This document shows, piece after piece, positions 34,427-45,745 of a DNA stretch of 64,000 nucleotides (position 1 is the stretch's first letter; each line of letters starts with the position of its first letter). The notes beneath the pieces were generated by a model that made no database searches, was not told the origin of the DNA, and saw nothing but the letters and a program-made list of their open reading frames with translations. The stretch covers positions 8,466,723-8,530,722 of the forward strand of contig CM035809.1 of NCBI GenBank assembly GCA_020466095.1, read 5' to 3'. Made by a program: the position numbers and the translations under genes. The stretch comes from Chlorops oryzae (taxonomy: Eukaryota; Arthropoda; Insecta; Diptera; Chloropidae).

Positions 34427-35999
34427 TAATAATTATTGAAAATTATGACGTTGATTTATGGAGACTGAAAGCTGAACATTAGCAAGGGATTTGATTTCTT
34501 ACAAAGTCATATATTTTCTTTTCCAGTCATTTATATAATTCCAATAATTCAATCGCTGTGAAAAAATAACTACTTTTCTATGAAAAAGAACTGATTTCTT
34601 TTGAGGCAAATGTATCAAAAAACTCTTCAATATTCCTAAATGTATTTCAAACATACAAAATACAATCCACAAAGTTGCCTTATTAATGACAATTGCTTTA
34701 AGCTTTACAAATTTTATCAAATATACTTCAGCATTATTTAACTTCTTCTTTCTTTGCGAAATGCCCTCGTATGTCCACCAATAAAACATACACAATCCTA
34801 TGACAATCATTAATTTGTTGTGCGCAAGAAAAATAAAATAAAACCAACACCCCAATGAAACATTACAACAACAACCAATTGTTGCTTCGCAATGTTTATA
34901 GCTTTTGCCATCGCAAATATTGGCGACATTCGATTTTAATTAAACAGCAGCCGGGACAACAGCAACCGTTGATGTTTGTTGTACGCCCGAGTGTAGGCAG
35001 TCGAACAAAGGAGCAACTATCGGTGGTCAGTTTTTCAGAGCTTGTTGCTCACCCGTGTTTGTATTTCCATGCAAACAATGCACCTAAGTACATCGATCCG
35101 GGGAGAATGTGTGCACAAGAAATTGCTCAGACGATGGTTTTTTGTTGATAACGCCGCGTTGCTCTGGCTTTATCTAAATGTTTAGATCTGTTGGTTTTAG
35201 TTAGTCGCGCGTCGCCTTGTCGTTGAACGATTAATTTTAAATGCGCGAAACGTGACTTCCAAGACTCGCATAGAGAGAATGCAGCAAAGCGAAATTCAAA
35301 CCTTGAAATCACCAAAGAAATCTAGTTATTCCACCCGCAACAATCGAGAAGAACAACAACATTCAGTCTGCAAGCATTCAACGTTCAACGAACTTCGATT
35401 TTTTCAAAAATTTTCGAAGCCAATAGCATTCATTAGTGAAAGTCCATTATCCATTGAACCCGCATTGCATGCATTGATGAAATGTCAAGACGAGAAGTCA
35501 TCAAAATCTGATTTTGGTTTGTTTGTTTGTTGGTTTGTGTTTGCTGCGTTAGGAAAACATCAACGAGACACGCTTTTCAACACTTTAAGTCAACACAATC
35601 CAAATGAACACGCTCAGAAATGCTTTGACTATTTTCATTTTATTTCGCAATGCGAGTAGGATTCGCAACACACTTTTTCAATCAATGAATCGGCATTAAT
35701 GAATTCCTTGCAAAATTTTAGTTGCTTTTTTTGTCGCATGCGAGTTCGTTTTTTGGTAGTGGCTTTTTACATAATCATAAACGAAAGAGTGACAACCGCA
35801 AAGCTGTTATGTTGCGTATTACTGCGAGCACTGTGAGTGCAAATCAACACGCGCATGAATAAATCATTGATGCAGTAAGTTGGCGAGTGAATTGCCGTCA
35901 TCGAAGACTGCTGATATTAAATAGTTTGGTTAACATAATGCAATGAATAAAAAAAAAGAAAAAAGAAACATAGTTGAGCAATGTGGAAGCCACCGCTGT
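34427..35999. other. intergenic stretch
   Basis: The part from 34,850 to 35,900 has a more balanced base composition and open frames of 97 and 135 codons on the plus strand. Neither has an ATG context, splice sites or composition that supports a gene. Confidence 0.4.
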
Positions 36000-36850
36000 A
36001 AGAAAAAATGGGTTCATATCTATGATTGTGTCTGAAATAAGTTCGAAATCGATATTATATGTGAGTAAAAGGAGGCTTGGAGGGAGTTTGAAATGAGTCC
36101 AAATAAAAGTTAAGTGAAATGAGTCGGAAATGATCTCAATTAATTGTTAAATGAGTCCAAAATGAATTTGATAGATGTGAGGAATTTGAGGGTCAGGTAT
36201 ATAAGTTCGAAATGGGTTCGAAATAGGTTCGAAATATGCGAAGAAAAGGAGGCTCGGAAAAATGAGTTAGAAATCAGTATTAAATGAGTTAAAAAGGAGT
36301 CTTAAATGAGCCTGAAACAAGTCCGAAATATGTAAGAAGTAGAAGTCTTTCAAAAAAGACCAAAGTGTGTCTGAAATAAGTTCGAAATGGATTGGAAATA
36401 TGTGAGAAAAAGGAGGCTTGGAGGGAGTTTGAAATGAGCGTGATATGATCCCAATTAATTGTTAAATGAGTCCAAAATGAATCTGAAAGATGTGGGGAAT
36501 TGGAGGGTCAGGTATATGAGATCGAAATGGGTTCGAAATGGGTTCGAAATATGCGAGGAAAAGGAGGCTCAGAAAAATGAGTTAGAAATGAGTCTAAAAT
36601 GAGATAAAAAAGAGTCTTTTATGCCGCCCACACGTAGATCGAAATCGAGCAATTTCAGAACAAATTTGTTTTGAAAAATTTTGAAATTGATCAATTTCGA
36701 TCTACGTGTGGCAGGCATATTAAATGAGCCTGAAATGAGTTCGAAATGAGTCCGAAAAGTGTGAGATATAGGAGGCTAAGAAAAATAAGTCCAAAATCAG
36801 TCTGAAATGAGTTTGAGCAAAGTAAGTGGATAACAAGAGGCTTAAAAATG
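36000..36850 (+). repeat. AAATGAGTCCG-family repeat, copy 3
   Basis: About 850 bases of diverged units such as GAGTTCGAAATGAGTCCG and TCTGAAATAAGTTCGAAAT. A longer internal period of roughly 350 bases is visible, since the GGAGGCTTGGAGGGAGTTTG segment occurs at 36071 and again at 36411. A separate hairpin element is inserted near its right end. Confidence 0.65.
36624..36717. mobile_element. 94 bp hairpin MITE with CCACACGTAGATCGAAAT arms
   Basis: The left arm is GCCGCCCACACGTAGATCGA and the right arm, reversed, is GCCTGCCACACGTAGATCGA. Both continue AAT(C/T)GA(G/T)CAATTTC. The arms are 35-40 bases and the loop is short. It is inserted in the AAATGAGTCCG repeat with an AT or TAT flank on each side. 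Confidence 0.75.
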
Positions 36851-37398
36851 AGTCCCAAACAAACACATGCTTATCTACTAAACTCTAACATATGTATGTA
36901 TGTATGGGGATATTGAGTGTGAAGCTTGCTTGCTGTAAAGCATACAGTAGAGCTCACATTACTGCAGGCAACATGAATTCAATTGATACGATTTACTCCA
37001 AGACTTCCCTTCAAAACTCAAAATATTTTTATCTGGCACACTGCCAAGCAACTTTGGCTGTGTAATAGTCCTACGCACTTAATTAATTTCATACCAAAAC
37101 TTCATTCTATAAGGCAATTTTCGACGTGTATCCTTCTAATCGCCGAACCATCGAAACAAATATAAATAATAAAAATATAAAAAAATATTTAATCGTTTCA
37201 AAGATCTAGTGACACAACCGATTCTAAGCCGATAATCATAGAAGGCTGCTAAACCGTTCGAAAATTTAAAACTTAGAAAAACTATCCTTGGGAATTTAAA
37301 TTTGAATTTGATTTGATTTGATTTTTATTTTAAATTTCAAACTATTGCCTTTGCTTCGCATAAGAATTGTTGACTAAACCTAACCTCGCTTTGTAAGC
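36851..37398 (+). other. 5' flank of the Nup62-like gene
   Basis: This holds a short TATG microsatellite near 36,890 and AT-rich sequence up to the ATG. It should contain the promoter and 5' UTR, but I could not assign a TATA box. Confidence 0.4.
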
Positions 37399-38422
37399 AT
37401 GTCAGAGATTCAAGAAAAACCTTCAACTGGAGAACGATCGTTTGAACTTAAGTCGGCCCCTGTGGATCTTAGCCCATCAGAATCTTCTTTGGACGAAAAT
37501 CCTTCTTCATTGCCACTAAAAGGTAAGAAAAGATCGGATATGATAATTACTCTATCAACCGTTTGATGTTGCAGACGATTCAGCTGCATTAGCTTCAGCT
37601 TCAGCTCCAGTTCCGGCAGCGGAAATTCCTGATGATGGTGGTACTACTAATCGAGTAACAACATACGAATTGCCCACCGGCTCCACAGCTTCTGCCAGCA
37701 CGTCATTAGCAAGCTACAAAACGATGGGCGCTCATACCGGAGCAATAAGAAAAACAACAATACCATCAATCCCAATGCCAACTCTCTGTCCGTCTGACTT
37801 AGAATCAGCAACGGTCATAATCACAGCATCGGATTATGAAGAACTACCCTCAGGGATGAGCCCGACTGGACTCGATCCACGGGTATCATTTACTCAATTG
37901 GAAGAACAAATTACCAAATGTACCCAAGACTTGGAAGCGCAAAAATTTTTGTTCATCGAGAAGGCAACAGAGATTAATGTATCCGATAAGGTTCTAAACA
38001 ATAACAATCAAAAGATCTTAGAACTTAACGACGCGGTGCAAAAGGTCAAGATCGATCAGAAAATGGTCGAAAAGGAACTCGAGTTTTATGTGACACAACA
38101 GAATATGGAACAGGATGAAAGTGTGGCAGCATTTCAAGATGATTATTATGATTTACCACAAAGAGACGTCGATTCGGAGAATATAGTAACACAATTGAAT
38201 CAAATATCGATTGATTTTAAGGAGATAATCGATAACATGAGCGTGGGCGATATGGATCTTATTGTGCAAATCGATAAGGTATTCAATGCACATATAACGA
38301 CATTGCAATGGTTTGAAGATTCGTTGCGAAAAATAACCAATAAGATCGAAACTATGGATGACACGTACGACCGATTGAAACATGAAGCCAAATTGCGTTT
38401 CAATCCAAAAAATTTCCATTAA
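37399..38422 (+). CDS. Nup62-like protein without FG repeats, two exons
   Basis: Exon 1 is 37399-37522 and exon 2 is 37575-38422. The 52-base intron has GTAAGA and TGTTGCAG ends and lies in phase 1. The product has 323 residues. Nup62 is a central-channel component of the nuclear pore; its C-terminal coiled coil binds Nup58/Nup54. Here residues 147-323 match that region: FTQLEEQITKCTQDLEAQ, FIEKATEINVSDKVL, a heptad helix with EKELEFYVTQQ, and FNAHITTLQWFEDSL near 285. The N-terminal 146 residues are Ser/Thr/Ala/Pro-rich (LPTGSTASASTS) but contain no FG dipeptide, whereas normal Nup62 has an FG repeat domain there. It is therefore a diverged paralogue that could keep the structural contacts but not the transport barrier. 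It may be germline-specific, as is common for fast-evolving fly nucleoporin copies; that part is inference. Confidence 0.8.
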
Positions 38423-38559
38423 TACAAAATTTATATAAAGCTTATGAAAACGGAGATCTGTTCTTGGTGAAATACACGCAATTGACTATTAAAAGTTTCA
38501 AATGCTGATCGTTTTCATTGCCCTTATCGATAATGGATGAAAACAATAGATTTTTGGGG

Positions 38560-38670
38560 GATGCTCTAGAAATCGAATCCGAATAAAAAAAAAATTCGAA
38601 ATCAATTTGATTTGAATAGATATTTTATCCATTTCGATTTTTTTATGGGGATTTGATTTCTAGAGCATGC
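38560..38670. mobile_element. short MITE with ATGCTCTAGAAATC ends
   Basis: The left end is GATGCTCTAGAAATCGAATCC and the right end, reversed, is GCATGCTCTAGAAATCAAATC. It is about 110 bases and lies 140 bases after the stop of the Nup62-like gene. Confidence 0.65.
38582..38587 (+). terminator. AATAAA downstream of the Nup62-like gene
   Basis: This AATAAA lies 160 bases after the stop codon, inside the small MITE at 38560-38670. It could be the gene's poly(A) signal; no closer one was seen. Confidence 0.35.
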
Positions 38671-38749
38671 CTGTATATGTACTAAGATAAAGTTACAGTT
38701 CGACAGGAGCAGTAAACAGTCCCGAATATCTCTATAAGAGTCCCAATTT

Positions 38750-39354
38750 TTTGGAAATTTCAGGCTCAAAAATAGGAGTCTGAAATGAATTTGAAACGAA
38801 TCCAAAATGAGTTCGAAATGAGTCCGTTATAAATTTGAAACGAGTCCAAAAAAAGTCCAAAATGAGTCTGAAATTTGTCCGAAATGTGTAGAAAATTAGA
38901 GACGGAGAACTATCCGCTTAAAGTGAGTTAAAAATATTCCGAAATAAGCTGAAATGAGAAAAAATGAACCCCAAATGAGTCCCAAATGTGTAAAGAAAAT
39001 ATCAAGCACAGAGCTATCAGTCCAAAATGAGACTGAAATGGGCAGAAACTATGAGCCAAAAAATAATCAGGCTCACAAAAAAATGAGTGAAATAATTCAT
39101 AAAATTTTCACATTATTCGCACCGTAGAAAAAAAACGGCCGAAATGAGGCTGAAATGAGGTTGAAATGAGTCTCTCAAATTATAAACAGAAATTTGGCTT
39201 GGAAGTTCCAGGATATACATAAGTCCGAAATGAGTGACATTTAAATAGATGTATTGGTCTATATATACTGGAAAATTAGACTCAAATACTCTTATTTAAG
39301 TATCATTAATGACTCATTAACGACTCATTAATGGCTCACTTATGTCTCTAAATA
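38750..39354 (+). repeat. AAATGAGTCCG-family repeat, copy 4, interrupted by mariner
   Basis: Diverged GAGTCCGAAATGAGTCTG units end at the TA target of the mariner. Directly after the mariner the sequence TTTGCTGGGATTA appears, which is the reversed CCCAGCAAA end seen at other copies. The mariner thus landed inside this repeat near its end. Confidence 0.65.
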
Positions 39355-40632
39355 TTAGGTGTAGTAAAAAGAAATCCATTATTTTTGCATTAAATTGAGG
39401 GCTTTATTTAAGATAGTTAGAATGACCCGATTTAGGTCAAATATGCGCCGTTTTGTTCGATAACTTGTTGCCATTTTAAAGGTAATTTCATTATGCCTCT
39501 CTCATAGAAGCCCTCGTTCCTATTAGCAAAAAATTGAGACAGTCGAATTTCAGAAGCCTCTCTTGAAGCGAATGTTTCACCAGCAAAATTGTTCGCCATG
39601 GACAGGAACAGATGGTAATCACTTGGTGCCAGGTCCGGACTATAAGGTGGATGCAGAAGAACCTCCCAACCAAACTCCCGGAGCTTCTGGCGAGTCACTA
39701 TCGATGTGTGTGGCCTGGCGTTGTCCTGATGGAACACAATTCCTCTCCTATTGGCCAAAGCTGGCCGCTTATGGGCGATTGCTTCCTTCAGACGGTCCAA
39801 TTGTTGAGAGTAGAGTTCCGAGTTAAGAGTTTTGCCGTATGGGAGCAGCTCATAGTAGATAATTCCCTGCCAATCCCACCAAACACACAGCAAAACCTTC
39901 CTGGCCGTCAATCCTGGCTTGGCCACCGTTTCCGCCGGTTCACCGTGTTTCGACCACGACCGTTTTCGCTTGACGTTGTCGTAAGTGACCCACTTTTCAT
40001 CACCAGTCACCAACCGCTTCAGAAATGGGTCGATTTTGTTGGGGTTCAGCAGCGATTCGCAGATGGAAATTCGGTCTATGAGCTTTTTTTGCGTTAACTC
40101 GTGTGGCACCCATACATCGAGCTTCTTTGTGTATCCAGCCTTATTCAAATGGTTCCAAACGGTTTTTGTGCAATCTTTAGCTCTTTTGCAATCGAAACAG
40201 TGCTAACATGACGGTCGGACTCGATAATTTCCATGATTTTATCGACATTTTCGACAATTGGCCTTCCAGTGCGTGGTGCATCCTTGACATCGAAGTTACC
40301 GGAACGGAATCGACGAAACCAAAATTGCGCATGATTGGCTGTTACAGTATCAGGTCCATAAACGCTATTCACATTTTCAGCCGCCTTGCTTGCGTTTTCT
40401 CCCTTATCGAAAAAAAACTGTAAAATGTAGCGAATTTTCTCTTTGCTGATGTCCATCTTTGACAAGCTCTCAAACAAAACTGAATCAATCAATCAAAAAA
40501 GTGTCAAAAAAGCTTTTTTAGTAGGAACTGTCATCTTTCTAATGCCCCCTAGCGGAACACGATCGGACTTATACAACGCGAGATGCAGATAAATAACGCC
40601 AAAAATAATGGATTTCTTTTTACTACACCTAA
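39355..40632 (-). mobile_element. mariner transposon, 1278 bp, nearly complete
   Basis: The 33-base terminal inverted repeats at 39355-39387 and 40600-40632 are identical and start TTAGGTGTAGTAAAAAGAAA. TA flanks both ends (39353-39354 and 40633-40634). The transposase lies on the minus strand and covers the whole element apart from one frameshift. Identical ends and near-intact coding sequence suggest a recent insertion. Confidence 0.95.
39432..40456 (-). pseudogene. mariner transposase with one frameshift
   Basis: The enzyme excises and inserts the element by a cut-and-paste DDE reaction. The frame from the ATG at 40456 carries the N-terminal helix-turn-helix part (MDISKEKIRYILQFFFDKGE, later WFRRFRSGNFDVKD and GRPIVENVDK). 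It then shifts by one base in a run of A near 40168 and stops at 40145. The next frame (to TAA at 39432) has WVPHEL, TGDEKW, HQDNARPH and YSPDLAPSDYHL, with exactly 34 residues between the second and third catalytic Asp, the mariner D34D signature. All three catalytic residues are present, so the single shift is the visible defect. The subfamily was not settled. Confidence 0.92.
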
Positions 40633-40634
40633 TA

Positions 40635-41879
40635 TTTGCTGGGATTATCAACTTTTCGGATAGCAACGATTGTTGCAAAAAGTCGCAACAAGGGCCAATA
40701 TTGCTCACTTTGCTTGCCAACAATGAAACTTACGGAAATTATAGAGATTTTTCAAAATAATTTAAACAATGCCCACGGAAAGCATGACTTCGCTGGCGCC
40801 GACATGACTTTTCTCACGGTTCCAATGCATGATTTTCTTTGTTATTTTATTTATTTATTTATTTTCTTTTTTGAATTTTCCTTTTGCGATAAACACCGGT
40901 AGTGGCGGCGTCTGCTCCTGTTTGCCGGCTTATCAGTTACTTATGTTTAAAGTGGCTTCAATTTCTTGTTTATTTATTTATTTTTTCGCTCGCAATACCG
41001 ATGGAAAGGCAACACGCAGTCAAAGACAAGCTTAGATTGTTGCGTGTTTACGTGGAATTGAACTTTGAAGAAGGTGTAGCCTTAGGTTTAATTGGTTTCG
41101 ATAGCTTCTCGATACTGATTAGAACCGGTTTTAAGCACGAATTGAAAGTTCATTTTCCTTTCTTCAGTTGGAGCTAAATAAGTCTCTTCAAATAAGTCAA
41201 TGGGTTAATGTTCAGCATAAGAGGCAGGAAGGATGAAGAGTGAAAGATTCCAATGAAACCCACATTTAATTTTTATTTATTTTTTTCCAATTTCAATTTC
41301 GATTTCAACGAAAAGAAAGAAACCTTCACTTTCCTTTGCCACCGAACCGAGTAATCCTTGTTGCTAAGCTGCATGCTGCAACTGTTGCGATGATCTATGA
41401 CGGCAGTAGCAACAGGTAACACAGGCAAAAGCAAGGCGCAAGTGTCTGTCTAGCTGAAAACGAAAAATACTGATTATGCCGGTGAACAGTGAAAAGACAG
41501 AAGTGAAAGTTGAGAAACAAACCGATTACGGTTGAGGTACTGGGTACACGCTTAGTGGGATCGGGAGTATTCAAGCTCAGCAGAGCAATATCGGGTTTTT
41601 TTTAATAAATATTTTTCGATATTTTGTCATACGTGCGGTGAAAATTTAAGACGCCTTAGCCATGATCTTCAAAAAACAAAAAAAATTTAAATAAAATAAA
41701 ATTTCTGTCATGATAGAAAAAAAGCCTTAAACGATTTGTTTTACACTTTTTGTTATCTCGCTCTGGTGGCTATAGCACGCGATTTTTCGGCAGCGATAAC
41801 CGAAAGCAACAATTCAGCAAGTCAAGCTTGCAAATTTGAAAAAAAAAAACCTTTGAAATTAATGTTTTCCTTTTCGCAG
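40635..41879 (+). other. intergenic stretch
   Basis: AT-rich sequence. Several open frames of 70-90 codons occur, but I see no splice structure or family signal that would support a gene. Confidence 0.4.
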
Positions 41880-42029
41880 CGGGCTCTATCTATGATGAAG
41901 AAATCGCAATCAACATTGGACATTGAAAAAGGCTTTCGATTTATGGCGGACAAGTGCAGGCTGAAACATGAGAAACATGACACACGAATGAAGGAAAACT
42001 GCAAAGAAAATTTGAAGACTAGAAAAATG
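41880..42029 (+). CDS. candidate internal exon, Lys-rich
   Basis: Fifty open codons lie between a strong acceptor (TTCCTTTTCGCAG) and a strong donor (ATG/GTAAGG), phase 0 at both ends. The peptide is charged and helical (SMMKKSQSTLDIEKGFRFMA, then MKENCKENLKTRKM). No family is recognised. It could belong to the same plus-strand gene as the exon at 62593, whose start phase also fits, but 20 kb separates them. Chance cannot be excluded. Confidence 0.35.
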
Positions 42030-42359
42030 GTAAGGGAAAAATCATGAATTTTCTTTGGACAGTAAAATGGTGGCCTTTTGACGCGAGCTGGTGTGGTCGC
42101 ATTTTAGGTTGGCAAAGCAATGCAGAGACGCAGGGGGCTGGAGTTAGAGTGATTAAAGTGTCATGGATGACCAATTTAACTTATGAAATTTTTAGCTTAA
42201 AAATATTAATGGGTACCTTTGACCAACGTAATTCCATGGCTTCTAATTAACATACTCATTGGAGTATCGGAATAACCATATGCAAAACCTGGAAAATGTT
42301 TAACAGTTCCTCATTTCCAGTAAGGTAAAGCCTTTCTTATACAAGTGGTGGCAAATCAT

Positions 42360-42530
42360 CGATAGTGGAAAACATTGACATTGGACGATAGCTGTCGATA
42401 ACGCCGACCTTCGATAATGTCGATCGACTGATGATATCATTGAATGTCTCATCGATAGTCTCTCACCATTCGTTTATAACATCCATGGGCTCTTATTTAT
42501 TCGAATGAGTAGTTTCGATAATTATCGATA
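42360..42530. promoter_or_regulatory. cluster of seven CGATA motifs
   Basis: CGATA occurs at 42360, 42386, 42396, 42412, 42453, 42516 and 42526, including the palindrome TATCGATA at 42523-42530. In Drosophila, CGATA clusters bind BEAF-32 and TATCGATA binds DREF, which mark promoters and domain boundaries. Function here is inferred. Confidence 0.35.
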
Positions 42531-43799
42531 ATAAAAGCCATTCAATTTATTCATTAAGGCAAAAAAAAAAGGAATATGGCAGCACCAAAATTGCTATTGA
42601 ATTTCTAAAAAGCACTCTTAGCATGAAGATTATGTAAAGAAAATGAATTTCCTCTTATAAAATACGAAAATTGAAGCCAAAACTGAGGAGAAATGGAAAA
42701 ATAAATTGGAAATTAAATAAGTCATTTTTCTTAAAGCAGCAAAGCCACAATTTGGCGCGCTTTTTTATCTTTATATTTTTTGAATTTCGACTAACTTTAT
42801 TTTTCTTTCCTTCTTTAAGTCTTTCGTTTTGTTTTTTTTATGTTTTGTTTTGGTCGTTTTCATCACATTGTATGCGATTAGAGGCTGCTGTTGATCTCGT
42901 TAATAAACTTTCGTTCAGTTCCAGTGGAACAATGGATGCCAGCAATTCTCTTAATACCTTTTAAGGGTCCCTTTGCATCCAAAGCATATCGTTTTGGCAG
43001 TTTGCTTTGCATTTGCTTTGGTCACTTGGAAAAAAGTGAGTCTTTAGGTATTTAGCGGCATTTCTTTTGAAGATTTAACGTAGCTTTTGGGGACTTTATT
43101 TTGGTAGCCATAAAAATTTGATTGAAAAGAAAAAGTTTGTGGAAAATTTCGTTTTAAATTGAATTTTCTCAAACCAAAAATATTTACATTTGATGCTCAA
43201 CTTTCTGCGGTATCAATTGACGATATTGTAAATTTGCTTAAGGAGTAAATTATGGAGAATCGGATAAACAGAACAGCTTTGTAGATTCTGATCATTTTGG
43301 GATTCAACTTAGGGATGATCTCTTGTGGTAGTCACGAGTTCAATGAGTGGAGAATAAAATTGGAATCTTATTCCTAGTAAGCTTTTCAGTATTATCACCC
43401 ATTTTTTCCATAAATTTAATTAACTCTTGAATGTAGAAACAGAGAAAGCAAAGGCTTACTTTTGTTTTGAAGCCACTGAGGAACTTTCCATCGATCCATA
43501 TACAATAAAGAAGTACAATGGGAATAAATTCAAGGCTTAAATATTTTTTTTTTGAAAGATTTATGAATCTTGAACTTTTAGTTATTCAAAAGAAATTTCA
43601 AAACGATTGGTATTTGTTGAATCTGTGCGAAAAGAGTCACTCGAACAATAACTGAAATGAATAAATGCCCTCAAAGTTCAAAACCTATTGTCATCATTGT
43701 TTCGAAATTATTGTCTTCGAAGCTTGCTATAGAGCAGTTTGCAATAAATCTTCAAAAGTTTCAAACAAGCCAATTTCATAGCTTCTTTGTTTAATATTC
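42531..43799. other. intergenic or intronic stretch
   Basis: AT-rich sequence with T-rich tracts near 42,760-42,850. No supported feature. Confidence 0.4.
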
Positions 43800-44194
43800 C
43801 CCAGAAAGCATTTGGAGTCCAAAAGGATTTTTTATGTGTCCTATTTTACACTGAACGAAGCCATTATGAAGTGATTTTCCCAAAGTTTTGAGATTTTCAT
43901 TTTCTATAAATTTCGGACACATTTTTGACCAATTTCGGAATCATATTCTGAGTTTTATATTTTCTTCACATTTCAGACTAAATTTCGGAGTCATTTGCAC
44001 TCACCTTTCTAATGTTCTGTATTCAAATTTCGTATTTTTTTAGACCGATTTCGAACTTATATTTCCGATAGTCATATTTTCTAAAAAATTTCGGAGCCAT
44101 TTCTGAGCCTCATATTTTTGCCAATCATTTCGGGTTCATTTAAGACAAATTTCGAAGTAATTTTGGACTCATAAATGTGAAAATGTTTACTGGG
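43800..44194 (-). mobile_element. AAATGAGTCCG-family element with CCCAG ends, copy 5
   Basis: This copy shows both ends: CCCAGAAAGCATTTGGAGTC on the left and, reversed, CCCAGTAAACATTTTCACAT on the right. Between them lie TTTCGGACTCAT-type units, that is the family motif in reverse orientation. It is 395 bases and non-coding. It suggests the whole repeat family is a CCCAG-ended DNA transposon. Confidence 0.65.
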
Positions 44195-44930
44195 TTATAA
44201 TTCTATTGTACTGTCTTGCCCTTGTTCTCTGCTTTGTTTTCACTTCATTTTTTACGCGTTTTTCACGCTTTGATGCTATTGTTCCCAGCCTCTCAATATC
44301 AACTCAAAGTGTAATAATAACCCTGAACTGATTAGTGCTAATTTTCTTCAATAAAGAAATGAAATATATGTGTATAATAAAATAAAAAGAGGTTGTTGAT
44401 ATGCTTTCTTAATGTCTGAGCCGTTGTTAATTTACAGTTACAACACTATACTCATGTACCAAGCCCATCTCAAGCGACGTCCATGCCACCACATGACCGC
44501 TTGAATTCATGCAGCTTAGAACCTAAGAAAGTTTCTGCTTTAAAGTTTCGGTTTTTTTTTTTTTTTTTCTTCCTGCCATGGCGAAAAGGCTCATCAAAGA
44601 GTTCAGTGACTCTCAAGCATAGGAAAAAACAATCATATGAAATAGAATAGAAACAACAGAGCCTACTTCTAGAGAAAGACTCAAAGAAAAAAAAAAATAA
44701 ATTATGGGAAATGCGAATACGTTTCACTGGAAAAATTGTGTTGGCAATCATTCAGCTGCATTTCGTTGACTCTTTGATGGTTTTCAAGGAATTTAATATC
44801 ATTTGTTGCATGCTAATTCTTATTAGCAACAAATGTTGAATAAATGCTGGGGCTAAATGTTAATAGTCAACCAAAGTATCGTCCCTCATGGTGTCTGTAA
44901 ATACTCGACAAACATTAAATCAACAGGGGC

Positions 44931-45022
44931 ATCAACCAGAAATTCAACAGTTGAAATTAAATCATGTCAACTCATGATCAACCAGAAATTCAACAATTGA
45001 AATCAAATCATGTCAACTCTCA
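44931..45022 (+). repeat. 46-base direct tandem repeat, two copies
   Basis: ATCAACCAGAAATTCAACA and the 27 bases after it are repeated once, with only a few changes, at 44977. Non-coding. Confidence 0.85.
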
Positions 45023-45745
45023 AGCACGTGGCTACTTGCAAAAAATAAAATAAAATAGAAAAATAAAATAAAATTATCAACAGAAGGCCTGGCAATGATC
45101 AACAGTGAATGCTAACACGATCCTCTTGTGCGGCCAACGATGGCGCTAGAAGGTTTTGGCTCAGACGTCGCAGCAAGACGTTGTTGTGAGTTCAACAAAC
45201 TAACGAACTTGCCAACAGCAAACACCAACGAAACACCATTCGCAGTCGGCAACGTTCAACATTGTCCGACACTTGTTCAACAGCAAGCGAAGAACGCCTC
45301 AAGTCGTCTTTTGATCGTGAAACTTTAATGATGGTCGTTGGGTAATTTCGGACATAAGAGGTTTTTTGCTCATATATGAATTGTGGGACCTCTTGGGCTT
45401 TTATTGATTTTAATTCTTGATGAGAGCAACGGTGAAATTCCTGAGGCAATCGAATTATAGTTGGTGTATTCTTAATTGAATGAAAGCTATAGTCAAGTAC
45501 AGTATAATTTGCTAAGCTCCATTCAATTATTTTTCTAAAAAAATTTTGTGCACTTAAGCGAAAAATTCAGCTAACCGAATTTTTTAAAGCTATGTTTGGT
45601 GGCATATTTTTGTGCAGGTAACTTACATATGTACCTTTAGTAGAATAGGCTCTATGGAATTATAAATAGGTCTCTAATTGATGATACTTAACTAGAATCG
45701 AAGATTATAGAATATTAATTTGTGGAAATATATATACAAATATTA

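Noticed and set aside
35252..35659. 135-codon plus-strand frame
   Set aside because: It starts at GTG, has no recognised motif and no splice context, and composition is not convincingly coding.
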